The position numbers were made by a program, and so were the translations under genes. DNA of 64,000 bases from Leifsonia sp. PS1209 (GTDB taxonomy: Bacteria > Actinomycetota > Actinomycetes > Actinomycetales > Microbacteriaceae): positions 3,410,001 through 3,474,000 of the forward strand of contig NZ_CP051154.1 of the NCBI RefSeq assembly GCF_012317045.1, read 5' to 3'. The notes beneath the pieces are model-generated. The model had not been told where the DNA came from, made no database searches, and saw only the letters and a program-made list of their open reading frames with translations. Positions 34,032-43,140 of the stretch are shown piece by piece. The number at the start of each line of letters is the position of its first letter. Positions within the stretch are counted from its first letter, which is position 1.

Positions 34032-35326
34032 CCAGCGCATCACCACGACTGCTGGCCGCGCCGGCGAGCGAGTGGCACCGTCCAGCCCCGGATGCCCGTG
34101 GCCGGCGAGCGGACGTCGTGCTCGCCGTCGTCCTGACCGCCGCGATGATCGGCTCGGTGTTCCTCTACCAGCGCACCGGGATGTACGGCAGTTCGGAAGC
34201 GTGGGTGAGCATCGTCTGGGCCGTCGCGAGCGGGGCGCCGCTGGCCGTGCGGCGGCGCTGGCCGGAGGCGGTCGCGATCTGCTCCGCCGTCGCGTTCTGG
34301 TGGGGAGGCGAGTTCCGGGTCGGCGAGTACCTGTTCTCGAACATCGCCCTGTTCATCGCCGTCTACACGCTCGGCGCGTGGGGTCGCAGGCGCACCCTGG
34401 CGACGGTGCTGCGACTCGCGATCATCGCCGCGATGTTCGTCTGGCTGTTCTGGAACCTGATCGTCACCGCCGGGATCAGCTCGGTGGTCCCGGAGCTGTC
34501 GCGCGAGGGGACACTCTCCCCGTACGTCGCGTTCGGTCTCATCCAGATCATCATCAACCTGCTCTATTTCGGCGGCGCGTACTACTTCGGCGACGCCGCA
34601 TTCCGGTCGGCGCGTGCGAGGCACGAGCTGGAGACGCTGACACTCGAACTGGCGGAGGAGCGCGAGCGCACCCAGCAGCAGGCCATCGCGCTCGAACGGG
34701 TGCGGATCGCCCGCGAGCTGCACGACGTCGTCGCGCATCACGTATCGGTGATGGGGGTGCAGGCGGGAGCAGCGCGGCTCGTGCTCGACCGCGACCCCGC
34801 CGCCGCCCGCTCCTCGCTGCTGAACGTCGAGTCGAGTGCGCGCACCGCCGTCGACGAGCTGCGGCTGCTGCTCGGCGCCCTGCGCGATGACCAGGCGGCG
34901 CCCGCAGGCGACGCGGCGACGACGCACGGCGTGGACCAGCTGGGCGAACTGGTCGACGACGCCGTCTGCGCCGGCCTGCCCACCCGGCTGCACGTCATCG
35001 GCAGCCGCAGGGCGGTGCCGGCGACCATCGGGCTCTGTGTGTACCGCGTCGCGCAGGAGGCGCTCACCAACACCCGGAAGCACGGCGGGGCGGGGGCGAC
35101 CGCCGAGCTGCGGCTCCGATACACCGACGACAGCCTCGAAGTGGAGGCGTCGGACACCGGGCTCGGCGCAGGACGCTCCGCCACCGCATCCGGGGCCGGG
35201 ATGGGGCACCTCGGGATGCGCGAACGGGTCGCGTCCGTCGGAGGGAGCATCGAGATCGGTCCGCGCAGCCGCGGCGGATACCTCGTCCGCGCGCGCTTCC
35301 CGCTCGCTGCGGAGGTGACGAGGTGA
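34028..35326 (+). CDS. NarL-type sensor histidine kinase
   Basis: Membrane sensor kinase of 432 residues. Five or so N-terminal helices (about residues 28-190) precede a coiled coil, the HisKA_3 dimer domain with phospho-accepting His232 in ARELHDVVAHH, and an HATPase domain (QEALTNTRKHGGAGATAEL; DTGLGAGR; MGHLGMRERVASVGG). TAGCGT (34016-34021) is exactly 6 bases before the ATG, so it can be made from its own leaderless transcript although it also overlaps the upstream gene. Phosphorylates the regulator at 35323. Signal unknown; the neighbouring ABC exporter is the likely output. Confidence 0.92.
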   Translation: MTSASPRLLAAPASEWHRPAPDARGRRADVVLAVVLTAAMIGSVFLYQRTGMYGSSEAWVSIVWAVASGAPLAVRRRWPEAVAICSAVAFWWGGEFRVGEYLFSNIALFIAVYTLGAWGRRRTLATVLRLAIIAAMFVWLFWNLIVTAGISSVVPELSREGTLSPYVAFGLIQIIINLLYFGGAYYFGDAAFRSARARHELETLTLELAEERERTQQQAIALERVRIARELHDVVAHHVSVMGVQAGAARLVLDRDPAAARSSLLNVESSARTAVDELRLLLGALRDDQAAPAGDAATTHGVDQLGELVDDAVCAGLPTRLHVIGSRRAVPATIGLCVYRVAQEALTNTRKHGGAGATAELRLRYTDDSLEVEASDTGLGAGRSATASGAGMGHLGMRERVASVGGSIEIGPRSRGGYLVRARFPLAAEVTR

Positions 35327-35997
35327 GCATCCGGGTACTGCTCGCCGACGACCAGGAACTCGTCCGCGCCGGATTCCGGATCATCCTGCAGTCGGACGAC
35401 GCGATCGAGGTGGTCGGAGAGGCGGGCGACGGCCAGACCGCCGTGCGGCTCTGCGAGGAACTGCAGCCGGACGTGATCTGCATGGACGTGCAGATGCCCG
35501 GCATGGACGGGCTCGAGGCGACCAGGCAGATCGTCGCCAGGCCCGACCTCGCCGCCAGCGTGCTCGTGCTCACCACGTTCAACCGCGACGACTACCTCTT
35601 CACCGCACTGCAGGCGGGCGCGAGCGGGTTCCTGCTGAAGAACTCGTCGCCGGAGGAGCTGGTCAACGCGGTGCACGTCCTCGCCAGAGGGGATGCGCTG
35701 CTGTCTCCGGATGTGACCCGCCAGGTGATCAGCCGGTTCAGCGATGGGCAGGCGGGAGCGCTGGCGGGTGGTGCGACAACCGCCACCGGCACCGCGGTCG
35801 ACGACCTCACCGACCGCGAGCGCGAAGTACTCGGCCTCCTCGCCGGCGGCCTGTCCAACGCGGAGATCGCCGCGCGGCTCTACCTCGGCGAGGCCACCGT
35901 GAAGACGCACGTCTCGAAAGTGCTGCTCAAGCTGGGGCTGCGCGACCGCATCCAGGCGGTCATCTTCGCCTACGAGAACGGGCTCGCCGGGCGCTGA
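35323..35997 (+). CDS. NarL/LuxR-type response regulator
   Basis: DNA-binding response regulator of 224 residues. The receiver domain has Asp9/Asp10, phospho-acceptor Asp55 in CMDVQMPGMDG and the conserved Lys in FLLKNSS; a LuxR helix-turn-helix (LTDREREVLGLLAGGLSNAE, then TVKTHVSKVLLKLGLRDR) ends the protein. GTG overlaps the kinase stop (GTGA), so the pair is co-translated. Probably controls the exporter operon at 36113. Confidence 0.94.
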   Translation: MSIRVLLADDQELVRAGFRIILQSDDAIEVVGEAGDGQTAVRLCEELQPDVICMDVQMPGMDGLEATRQIVARPDLAASVLVLTTFNRDDYLFTALQAGASGFLLKNSSPEELVNAVHVLARGDALLSPDVTRQVISRFSDGQAGALAGGATTATGTAVDDLTDREREVLGLLAGGLSNAEIAARLYLGEATVKTHVSKVLLKLGLRDRIQAVIFAYENGLAGR

Positions 35998-36112
35998 CCC
36001 GCGCCGGGCGCTGACCCGCCTGCCCTCCGCCGAGCGGCGGACGACGGCAGGTGGATGCGGTGCTCGCCCGCGAATCCGTAGCGTGGAATCGACCACGGAA
36101 GGGACGGCGACA

Positions 36113-36997
36113 ATGCTGCAGATCCAGAACGTCGAGAAGCGCTACGGGGACCGCCTCGTGCTGCGCGACGTGAACTTCACGGTGCCGCGAGCGCGCATGA
36201 CCGGCTTCGTCGGAGGCAACGGCGCGGGCAAGACCACGACCATGCGCATCATCCTCGGCGTGCTCGCCTCGGACGGCGGCACGGTGCTGCTCGACGGCCA
36301 GCCGCTCACCGCGGACGACCGCCGCCGCTTCGGCTACATGCCGGAGGAGCGCGGCCTCTACCCGAAGATGAAGGTCGCAGAGCAGCTCGTCTACCTGGCG
36401 CGGCTGCACGGCCTCAGCGCCGCTGCCGCCTCCCGCAACACCGACGCGCTGCTCGACAGGCTCGGCCTCGGCGAGCGCTCCGGCGACCTGGTGGAGAGCC
36501 TCAGCCTCGGCAACCAGCAGCGGGCGCAGATCGCCGCCGCCCTCGTGCACGACCCCGAGGTGCTGGTGCTGGACGAGCCGTTCTCCGGCCTCGACCCCCT
36601 GGCGGTGGATGTGGTGGTCGGCGTGCTCCGCGACTACGCGGCCTCCGGTGCTCCCGTGCTGTTCAGCTCGCACCAGCTCGACATCGTCGAGCGGCTCTGC
36701 GACGAGCTCGTGATCATCGCGGACGGCGAGGTCAAGGTCTCCGGCGGAACGGATGAGCTGCGGCGCGAGCACGGCGGCGGACGCTACGAGCTGCTCGTCT
36801 CCGGGGACGCGGGCTGGCTCCGCGGCCTCGACGGCGTCACCGTGCTCGACTTCGACGGCGGATACGCGCTGTTCGAGTCCGACGACGCGACGGCGCAGGC
36901 CGTGCTCAAGCGGGCGACGGCCGACGGCGGCGTGGTCAGCTTCGGACCCCAGAACCCCTCCCTTGCACAGATCTTCCGAGAGGCCATCGGCAAATGA
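36113..36997 (+). CDS. ABC transporter ATP-binding protein (NatA-like)
   Basis: Exporter ATPase of 294 residues. Walker A GGNGAGKTT (Lys40), a signature written SLGNQQRAQIA instead of LSGGQ, Walker B VLVLDEPFSGLD and the H-loop SSHQLDIVERL are visible; the C-terminal 80 residues are the extension typical of NatA/CcmA-like exporters. A TAGCGT hexamer (36079-36084) may be the -10, and AAGGGA precedes the ATG. Its stop overlaps the permease start. Confidence 0.9.
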   Translation: MLQIQNVEKRYGDRLVLRDVNFTVPRARMTGFVGGNGAGKTTTMRIILGVLASDGGTVLLDGQPLTADDRRRFGYMPEERGLYPKMKVAEQLVYLARLHGLSAAAASRNTDALLDRLGLGERSGDLVESLSLGNQQRAQIAAALVHDPEVLVLDEPFSGLDPLAVDVVVGVLRDYAASGAPVLFSSHQLDIVERLCDELVIIADGEVKVSGGTDELRREHGGGRYELLVSGDAGWLRGLDGVTVLDFDGGYALFESDDATAQAVLKRATADGGVVSFGPQNPSLAQIFREAIGK

Positions 36998-38118
36998 GCG
37001 CATCAGCATCCACCGGCACCCCGTCCACGCGCACCACCCCGCCCGCCCCGGGCTTCGCATCCGGGGTCGGTCTCGTCGCCCGCAGGGAGATCGTCACCCG
37101 GCTGCGCAGCAAGTCGTTCGTCGTCTCGGCGGCCGTGCTCGTGCTGCTCGTGCTCGCCTCCGTGCTGCTCGGCGGCATCTTCGGCGGGGGCGACAGCTCC
37201 ACGAAGGTCGCCGTCGTCGGGTCGGCCGAGCAGGTCGTCGGCGGGGCGGACGGCCTCGATGCTGTGCAGGTCGAGTCGCGCGCGGCCGGGGAGGAGCTGC
37301 TGCGGTCCGGCGACGTGTCCGCCGTGGTGGTTCCCGCCTCCGGGACGCCGCCGGTGACCGTGATCGGCCTCGACAGCGCGCCGCAGGGCGTGCTCTCCGC
37401 CCTGAGCATCCAGCCGGAGGTGGAACTGCTCGACCCGTCCGCGCAGCCTGCTGCCCTGGTCTACATCATCGCCCTCGGTTTCGGGATCGTCTTCATGATG
37501 TCCGCCGTGACCTTCGGCACGATGATCGCCCAGAGCGTCGTCGAGGAGAAGCAGACGCGCATCGTGGAGATCCTGCTGTCGACGGTGAGCGCCCGCGTGC
37601 TGCTCGCCGGCAAGGTCGTCGGGAACAGCGTCCTCGCACTCGGCCAGATCGCCGCCATCGCCATCGCAGCGATCCTCGGGATGATGGTCACCGGCCAGCA
37701 GGTGCTGCTCGGCACCGTCGGGCCGGCTGTCGCCTGGTTCGTGGTGTTCTTCGTGATCGGCTTCGTGCTGCTGGCCGCCCTGTATGCAGCGGCCGCCTCG
37801 CTCGTCTCCCGCTCGGAGGACATCGGGTCGGTGACGTCGCCGGTGATGATCCTCATCATGGTGCCGTACTTCCTGGTGATCTTCTTCAACGACAACCCCA
37901 CCGTGATGGCGATCATGAGTTACGTGCCGTTCGCCGCCCCTGTCGGGATGCCGGTGCGCATCTTCCTCGGAACGGCGGAGTGGTGGGAGCCGATCCTGTC
38001 GCTCGTGCTGCTCGTCGCATCCACTGCCGTGGTGATCGCGCTCGGCGCCCGGGTGTACTCCAACTCGCTGCTGCGGACCGGCGCTCGCGTGAAAGTCTCG
38101 GAAGCGCTGCGCGGCTGA
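36994..38118 (+). CDS. ABC-2 type permease (NatB-like)
   Basis: Membrane subunit of 374 residues. Helix 1 (about residues 42-64) is followed by an extracellular domain of about 110 residues, then five helices from residue 150 on. The cytoplasmic segment VVEEKQTRIVEILLSTVSAR is the hallmark of NatB/YhaP-type permeases. With the ATPase upstream it forms an exporter, perhaps of Na+, a peptide or a drug, downstream of a two-component system as in many Gram-positive stress systems. Confidence 0.9.
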   Translation: MSASASTGTPSTRTTPPAPGFASGVGLVARREIVTRLRSKSFVVSAAVLVLLVLASVLLGGIFGGGDSSTKVAVVGSAEQVVGGADGLDAVQVESRAAGEELLRSGDVSAVVVPASGTPPVTVIGLDSAPQGVLSALSIQPEVELLDPSAQPAALVYIIALGFGIVFMMSAVTFGTMIAQSVVEEKQTRIVEILLSTVSARVLLAGKVVGNSVLALGQIAAIAIAAILGMMVTGQQVLLGTVGPAVAWFVVFFVIGFVLLAALYAAAASLVSRSEDIGSVTSPVMILIMVPYFLVIFFNDNPTVMAIMSYVPFAAPVGMPVRIFLGTAEWWEPILSLVLLVASTAVVIALGARVYSNSLLRTGARVKVSEALRG

Positions 38119-38142
38119 CCGGCCTGCGAGCATACTGAGCGC

Positions 38143-38403
38143 ATGAGTGCTGAGGATGCTGGCGGCCGGGACAACGCCGTCGTTCGGTTTCTGAAACGGA
38201 AGTGGCTGGCCATCGTCCTGGTGGTGCTGCTGCTGATCGTGGCCATTCAGAACGGGGTGGGGAACGACCAGGCCACCATCTACCTGCTGTGGGCGCAGTT
38301 GCGGATGCCGACGTGGGTGCTCGTGGTGGCGGTGTTCGTGGTCGGCGGCGTGGTCGGATGGGTGCTCGCGCGCAACAGGGCGGCTCGCAAAGCCAGACGC
38401 TGA
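38143..38403 (+). CDS. LapA-like (DUF1049) membrane protein
   Basis: Predicted 86-residue protein with two helices (about residues 23-41 and 56-77). The segment IQNGVGNDQATIYLLWAQLRMP between them is the typical LapA/DUF1049 connection, which in other bacteria helps lipopolysaccharide assembly; here the role is unknown. CATACT (38131-38136) lies exactly 6 bases before the ATG and no ribosome site is present, so it is probably leaderless. Confidence 0.8.
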   Translation: MSAEDAGGRDNAVVRFLKRKWLAIVLVVLLLIVAIQNGVGNDQATIYLLWAQLRMPTWVLVVAVFVVGGVVGWVLARNRAARKARR

Positions 38404-38405
38404 CC

Positions 38406-38436
38406 TTGACGCGGCGCAGGTGCGCGGAGTTAGGTT
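38406..38436 (+). promoter_or_regulatory. Leaderless promoter of the 52-residue membrane protein
   Basis: TTGACG (38406-38411) and TAGGTT (38431-38436) are spaced 19 bp. The start codon follows the -10 by 6 bases, so transcription should begin at or next to the ATG. Confidence 0.5.
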
Positions 38437-38442
38437 GCCTGC

Positions 38443-38601
38443 ATGGTCACTCTCATCATCGTGCTTCTGGTCGTCTGGGCTGTGCTCGCGATCCTGGGCT
38501 TCGCGATCAAGGGTCTGCTGTGGCTGGCGATCATCGGGCTCATCCTGTTCGTCATCACGGCGATCATCGGCTGGCTGAGGCGCAGCGGCAGCAAAGGCTG
38601 A
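38443..38601 (+). CDS. 52-residue two-helix membrane protein
   Basis: Tiny membrane protein starting MVTLIIVLLVVWAVLAILGF, with two hydrophobic helices (about 3-20 and 25-44) and a basic end WLRRSGSKG. It has its own promoter with a leaderless start. It resembles short hydrophobic proteins widely found in actinobacteria; function unknown. Confidence 0.65.
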   Translation: MVTLIIVLLVVWAVLAILGFAIKGLLWLAIIGLILFVITAIIGWLRRSGSKG

Positions 38602-38676
38602 TTCAGCGACCGCATCCCTGAATCGGATCACCGCGGCCTGTTGGACAGGACGGCCCGCACACGGAAAAGTGGATGC

Positions 38677-39714
38677 ATGGCCTACCACCCCCTCCCCGAG
38701 CGCTACGACCGGATGCAGTACCGCCGCACCGGGCGCAGCGGGCTCGACCTTCCAGCGCTGTCCCTCGGTCTCTGGCACAACTTCGGCGACGACCGGCCGT
38801 TCGCGACGCAGCGGGACATCGTGCTGCGGGCGTTCGACCTCGGCATCACGCACTTCGACCTCGCCAACAACTACGGCCCGCCGTACGGCGCGGCAGAGGT
38901 GAACTTCGGGCGCATCCTGCGCGACGACCTGCGCCCGTACCGCGACGAGATCGTGGTGTCGTCGAAGGCCGGCTGGGATATGTGGCCCGGTCCGTACGGC
39001 CAGGGCGGCGGCGGACGCAAGTACATGCTCGCGAGCCTCGACCAGTCCCTGTCGCGGCTCGGCCTCGACTACGTCGACATCTTCTACTCGCACCGCCCTG
39101 ACCCGTCGACTCCGCTGGAGGAGACGATGCAGGCACTGGACACCGCCGTCCGCTCCGGCAAGGCGCTGTACGTCGGCATCTCGTCCTACGGAGCAGAGGA
39201 TGCACGCCGGGCCGCCGAGATCCTCCGCGAACTCGGAACGCCCCTGCTCATCCACCAGCCGTCGTACTCGATGCTGAATCGCTGGATCGAGAACGAGGGG
39301 CTGCTGGATGCGGCGGGCGATGCCGGCTTCGGCGTCATCGGGTTCACCGCCCTGGCGCAGGGGATGCTCACCGACAAGTACCTGAACGGCATCCCGGACG
39401 GCTCGCGCGCCGCCGCTGGCAGCTCGCTCGACGCGGACTGGCTCACCGACGACGCGGTGGCGCGCCTGCGATCGCTCAACGAGGTCGCGGCACGGCGCGG
39501 CCAGTCGCTCGCGCAACTGGCGCTCGCCTGGGCGCTGCGCGACGAACGCGTGACGTCGCTGGTCATCGGCGCGAGCAGCGTCGCCCAGCTGGAGCAGAAC
39601 GTCGGAGCGCTGGACAACCTCGCGTTCACGGATGAGGAGCTGGCCGAGATCGACGAGCTGGCCGTGGATGCGGGCGTCGACCTGTGGGCGGGCGCGCGCC
39701 GCGGGGAGCTGTAG
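38677..39714 (+). CDS. Aldo/keto reductase (YghZ / GAP-reductase-like)
   Basis: NADPH-dependent oxidoreductase of 345 residues with a TIM-barrel fold. Catalytic residues Asp61 and Tyr66 lie in FDLANNYGPPYG, followed by the catalytic Lys in VVSSKAGW; the long insert GPYGQGGGGRKYMLASLDQSL is typical of the YghZ/L-glyceraldehyde-3-phosphate reductase branch (AKR14). The C-terminus carries TSLVIGASSVAQLEQN, the NADPH phosphate site. ATG at 38677 matches family N-termini (MAYHPLPERYDRM). Detoxifies aldehydes such as methylglyoxal in E. coli. Confidence 0.92.
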   Translation: MAYHPLPERYDRMQYRRTGRSGLDLPALSLGLWHNFGDDRPFATQRDIVLRAFDLGITHFDLANNYGPPYGAAEVNFGRILRDDLRPYRDEIVVSSKAGWDMWPGPYGQGGGGRKYMLASLDQSLSRLGLDYVDIFYSHRPDPSTPLEETMQALDTAVRSGKALYVGISSYGAEDARRAAEILRELGTPLLIHQPSYSMLNRWIENEGLLDAAGDAGFGVIGFTALAQGMLTDKYLNGIPDGSRAAAGSSLDADWLTDDAVARLRSLNEVAARRGQSLAQLALAWALRDERVTSLVIGASSVAQLEQNVGALDNLAFTDEELAEIDELAVDAGVDLWAGARRGEL

Positions 39715-39801
39715 GGGGCGGGGCGGTCGCGGCAGGCGGGCTGACCGGGTCGGTGGGCCAGGTCGGTCGACCGGGTCAGCGGCTCGGCTGCGTAGGCCGG
39801 G

Positions 39802-40509
39802 TCAGTCGATCGGGCGGATGAGCTCCGGCCCGTCTCCGGTCACCGGCCCGACGCGGTCGAACGCGAGCGACTCTGCGACGCCGACGGCCGCGCGCACGGC
39901 CTCGTCGAGCAGGGCCTGGTCGCCGACGACGGTCGGGTCGACCCAGTGGTCCCACAGTTCGCGCGGCAGGGGCACCGGGTTGCGGTCGTGGATGTGCTCG
40001 AGCGTGTGCACGGCATCCGCCGTGAGGATCGTGGCGGTGAGGTGCCAGCGCTCAGGATCGCTGTGCTCCTTGGCCGGGTCTGCCCACCAGGCGTACAGCC
40101 CGGCGAAACCCATCAGCTCGCCGTCCGGCAGGTGGATGAAGTACGGCGTCTTCTTCTTGGTGACGGGATCGGTCTGCCACTCGTAGTATCCGATGGCCGG
40201 CACGATCGCGCGGCGGGAGGCGACGGACGCCTTGAACATAGGCTTCTCCGCCGCGGTCTCCGCGCGGGCGTTGAAGGTGGGAACCTTGGTCTTCAGCTCT
40301 TTCGACCAGGAGGGCACGAGCGACCACCTGGCCAGTTCGAGCCGTCGGACGCTCGGCTCGTCGTTCTTCTTGCTCTCCAGGAAGATCGGGATGGGATCGG
40401 TGGGCGCGATGTTCCAGCTGGGCCGCCAGTCCCGGAAGTCGCCGCCCTCGGCGACGAACTCCTGGATCATGTCGTCCGTCTCTTTGTCCATCGCGAACCG
40501 TCCGCACAT
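39802..40509 (-). CDS. SOS response-associated peptidase (SRAP/YedK)
   Basis: SRAP domain protein of 235 residues. Cys2 of MCGRF is the residue that crosslinks to abasic sites in single-stranded DNA after Met removal. Also conserved are WNIAPTDPIPI, NARAETAAEKPMF, the YYEW motif and HDRNPVPL with the catalytic His. It shields abasic sites from error-prone processing in the cytoplasm. It is divergent from the DUF2087 gene at 40614. Confidence 0.93.
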   Translation of the reverse strand: MCGRFAMDKETDDMIQEFVAEGGDFRDWRPSWNIAPTDPIPIFLESKKNDEPSVRRLELARWSLVPSWSKELKTKVPTFNARAETAAEKPMFKASVASRRAIVPAIGYYEWQTDPVTKKKTPYFIHLPDGELMGFAGLYAWWADPAKEHSDPERWHLTATILTADAVHTLEHIHDRNPVPLPRELWDHWVDPTVVGDQALLDEAVRAAVGVAESLAFDRVGPVTGDGPELIRPID

Positions 40510-40613
40510 ACCCTGACCATACCTCCCGCCTCCGACACCCGGCGAGACACCACTATCTGTCGCAAAACGCCCGGGATGCGGCACAGTTACTGGTATCTCG
40601 ATCGCTGGAGGGT

Positions 40614-41132
40614 GTGGATAACGTGGGCGACTGGCGGAGGATCGTGGCGGCGCTGGGGAACGCGGACGCCCGGGTGGTGTTCGCGGAGGTGGTGCTGGGC
40701 GGCGCAGGCGCGGCCGGCGCGGGGCTGTCGCCCGCGCGGCGGCGGCGCGCGCTGGAGGCGCTGACCGCATCCGGGGTCGTGGTGGAGCGGGACGGCGCGC
40801 TGGTGGTCGATGGCGCCGTGTTCGCTGACACCCTCCGGGATGCGCAGCGACGGGATGCACGGGGCAGGGCTCCGCGCGCCGGCGTCGAGCGGTTCCTCGA
40901 CGCGGACGGACGCATCGACCGGTTCCCGGCGAACGCCGGGGAGCGTCGGGAGTTGCTGGCGCTGGTCGCCTCCGCCGTGCTCGGGGATTCCGAGGTGGTG
41001 GACGAGCGCGAGCTGTCCGAGCGGCTGCTGCGGTTCGGGGACGACCCCGCTCTGCTGCGCCGGTATCTGGTGGATTTCGGGCTCGTCGAACGCACCCGTT
41101 CCGGGTCGGAATACGCGAAAACACGGGCCTGA
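40614..41132 (+). CDS. DUF2087 domain protein
   Basis: Predicted 172-residue protein. The first 75 residues resemble a winged-helix unit (DWRRIVAALGNADARVVFAE; RRRRALEALTASGVV), and the last 80 residues are the DUF2087 domain (LDADGRIDRFPANAGERREL; FGDDPALLRRYLVDFGLVER). Such proteins are probably transcription regulators. GTG at 40614 lies right after GGAGG; GTG at 40623 has better spacing and may be the true start. Target unknown. Confidence 0.75.
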   Translation: MDNVGDWRRIVAALGNADARVVFAEVVLGGAGAAGAGLSPARRRRALEALTASGVVVERDGALVVDGAVFADTLRDAQRRDARGRAPRAGVERFLDADGRIDRFPANAGERRELLALVASAVLGDSEVVDERELSERLLRFGDDPALLRRYLVDFGLVERTRSGSEYAKTRA

Positions 41133-41558
41133 GAGTCCCGTTCCGGCGCGCCTCAGAGCGCCCGCACGCAAAGATGAGTAATAATCACCCCCATAGAGGG
41201 CTCACGCGAACCTGAAAAAACGATGTAATCTCACTTTTGTGAATAGGTGAGAAACAGTCACTTTCCGTTCGCTGAACAAGCTCGTCGGTCTCACGAGTGG
41301 GACTCACCGGTTCACGCCACCCGAAAAAGCACCAACCCGACACACGCAGGGACGACCCGTGAACCCGCATCCGCCACGTCGAGCGACCCGTTCGCTCAAC
41401 CCCCTCGAACAGAGGGCCGCTCGGCGCGCGCGGAGCAACGGGACGACCCTCATCAGCGGGGCCGGCGGCGGTGAAGCCGTTCGAGACCACGGCTTTCCCC
41501 CAGCCGTCGTCGGCTCTTCGGTCGGTGCATCCATCAGCAGCGCGGGGAGGGCGCTCCG
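41133..41558 (+). promoter_or_regulatory. Leader region of the exopolysaccharide locus
   Basis: A 426-bp gap. Its 5' half is markedly AT-rich for this genome (41170-41265) and contains the dyad TCTCAC (41229-41234) / GTGAGA (41247-41252), inside which TCACTTTTGTGA forms a second nested palindrome. TGTAAT (41224-41229) may be a -10 element. A possible short ORF (GTG 41359 to TGA 41562, 67 residues, Arg-rich) ends in an ATGA overlap with the priming transferase; I do not call it a gene. This is the likely main promoter of the locus. Confidence 0.4.
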
Positions 41559-43079
41559 ATGACCGTACTCAAACCACGCCTGACCACCATCGGCCGTTCG
41601 GCCGCACCGACCCAGCGCCGCAGCTCTGAGCGCACCTGGGCGCGGCAGTACCGCGCTCGCTTGTTCATCACCGACACCGCGATCATCCTGGCGTCCACGC
41701 TCTGCGCGATGTTCCTGCGCTTCGGCCTCGACGACACCGGCACCCAGTTCGCCGGATACCGCACCGACTACTTCACGCTGTCCATGCTCATCGCGGCGAC
41801 CTGGATGTTCGCCCTCGCCGTCAACCACTCGCGCGACCCGCGCGTGGTCGGCGTCGGCGTCGCGGAGTACAAGAGGGTCGTGAACGCCAGCGCGCTCACC
41901 TTCGGTCTGCTCGCCATCGTCTTCCTGGTCGCCAAGGTCGACATCGCCCGCGGCTACTTCGTGCTGGCGCTCCCGCTCGGGGTCGTCGGCGTGCTGACGT
42001 CGCGGTGGCTGTGGCGGCAGTGGCTGATCCGCCAGCGGATGTTCGACCACTACCTCTCCCGCGCACTCGTCGTCGGAGGGTTCTCCGACGTCGACTACGT
42101 CGTGCGGCAGATCCACAACAAGTCGGGCGCCGCCTACCACGTGGTCGGCGCATCCCTCGACACGGGCAAGCGCAAGGGCGCCAAGAAGGACGCGGCGATG
42201 AAGAAGCGCATCGCCGCCCCCGACCGCGAGGTGCCCGTGGTCTCCGACCTCGAAGGCGTCGCGGACGCGGCCGCCCGCCTGGGCGTCGACACCGTGATCG
42301 TCGCCGGCCAGTCGCTGACCGGCGGCGACTTCGTGCGCACCCTGGCCTGGAAGCTCGAGGGCACGGCCACCGAGCTGGTGCTCGCGTCGCGCCTCACCGA
42401 CGTCGCCGGCCCGCGCATCCACTTCCGTCCCGTCGAGGGGCTGCCGCTCATCCACGTGGAGATCCCGCAGTTCGAAGGAGGCAAGCACGTGCTCAAGCGC
42501 GCGTTCGACTTCTTCGCCTCCGGCCTCGCACTCGCGCTGCTCTCCCCCGTCTTCCTCGCCGTCGCGCTGTTCGTGAAGCTCGACGACAACGGCCCCGTCG
42601 TGTTCTCGCAGGAGCGCGTCGGCCGCAACGGCGAGACGTTCCGGATGTTCAAGTTCCGTTCCATGTGCGTCGATGCAGAAGCGCGCCTCGCCGAACTGCA
42701 GGCGAAGAGCGACGGCAACGGCGTGCTGTTCAAGCTCAAGGACGACCCACGCGTCACCCGCGTCGGCCGCATCCTGCGCAAGTACTCGCTCGACGAGCTG
42801 CCCCAGCTCGTGAATGTCTTCCTCGGCGACATGAGCCTTGTCGGACCGCGGCCTCCGCTGCGCTCCGAGGTCGAGGGATATGAGAACCACGTCCACCGTC
42901 GCCTGTACATCAAGCCGGGACTCACCGGCATGTGGCAGGTCAACGGACGCTCCGACCTCTCCTGGGAGGAAAGCGTCCGACTCGATCTCTACTACGTGGA
43001 GAACTGGTCGCTCACCGGCGACCTGGTCATCATGTGGCGGACGGTCAAAGTGCTCACCCATCCCGTCGGCGCGTACTGA
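41559..43079 (+). CDS. Priming sugar transferase (WbaP/WcaJ/CpsE-type)
   Basis: Polyisoprenyl-phosphate hexose-1-phosphate transferase of 506 residues that starts repeat-unit assembly at the inner membrane. Four N-terminal helices and a CoA-binding-like domain (about 140-280) precede the catalytic bacterial transferase domain (about 310-506), with its re-entrant helix (KRAFDFFASGLALALLSPVF), FKFRSMCVDAE, SLDELPQLVNVFLGDMSLVG and GLTGMWQVNGRS. First gene of the exopolysaccharide locus. The sugar (glucose, galactose or other) is not clear. Confidence 0.95.
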   Translation: MTVLKPRLTTIGRSAAPTQRRSSERTWARQYRARLFITDTAIILASTLCAMFLRFGLDDTGTQFAGYRTDYFTLSMLIAATWMFALAVNHSRDPRVVGVGVAEYKRVVNASALTFGLLAIVFLVAKVDIARGYFVLALPLGVVGVLTSRWLWRQWLIRQRMFDHYLSRALVVGGFSDVDYVVRQIHNKSGAAYHVVGASLDTGKRKGAKKDAAMKKRIAAPDREVPVVSDLEGVADAAARLGVDTVIVAGQSLTGGDFVRTLAWKLEGTATELVLASRLTDVAGPRIHFRPVEGLPLIHVEIPQFEGGKHVLKRAFDFFASGLALALLSPVFLAVALFVKLDDNGPVVFSQERVGRNGETFRMFKFRSMCVDAEARLAELQAKSDGNGVLFKLKDDPRVTRVGRILRKYSLDELPQLVNVFLGDMSLVGPRPPLRSEVEGYENHVHRRLYIKPGLTGMWQVNGRSDLSWEESVRLDLYYVENWSLTGDLVIMWRTVKVLTHPVGAY

Positions 43080-43140
43080 CGCGTCAGGGCCTGCTCTCAC
43101 AACAACCCCCAACCCGACCCGAACAGACACCGAGGTTGTC

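Noticed and set aside
37003..39516. 837-residue minus-strand open frame
   Set aside because: It crosses several well-supported plus-strand genes (permease, LapA-like, aldo/keto reductase) and has no domain.
41185..41490. 101-residue minus-strand open frame in the leader gap
   Set aside because: No ribosome site, no recognisable domain, and it spans the AT-rich dyad region likely to be a promoter.
41359..41562. 67-residue ORF with an ATGA overlap to the priming transferase
   Set aside because: Arg-rich, unlike a folded protein, and only a weak GTG start. The overlap alone is not enough, so it is mentioned in the leader feature but not called.
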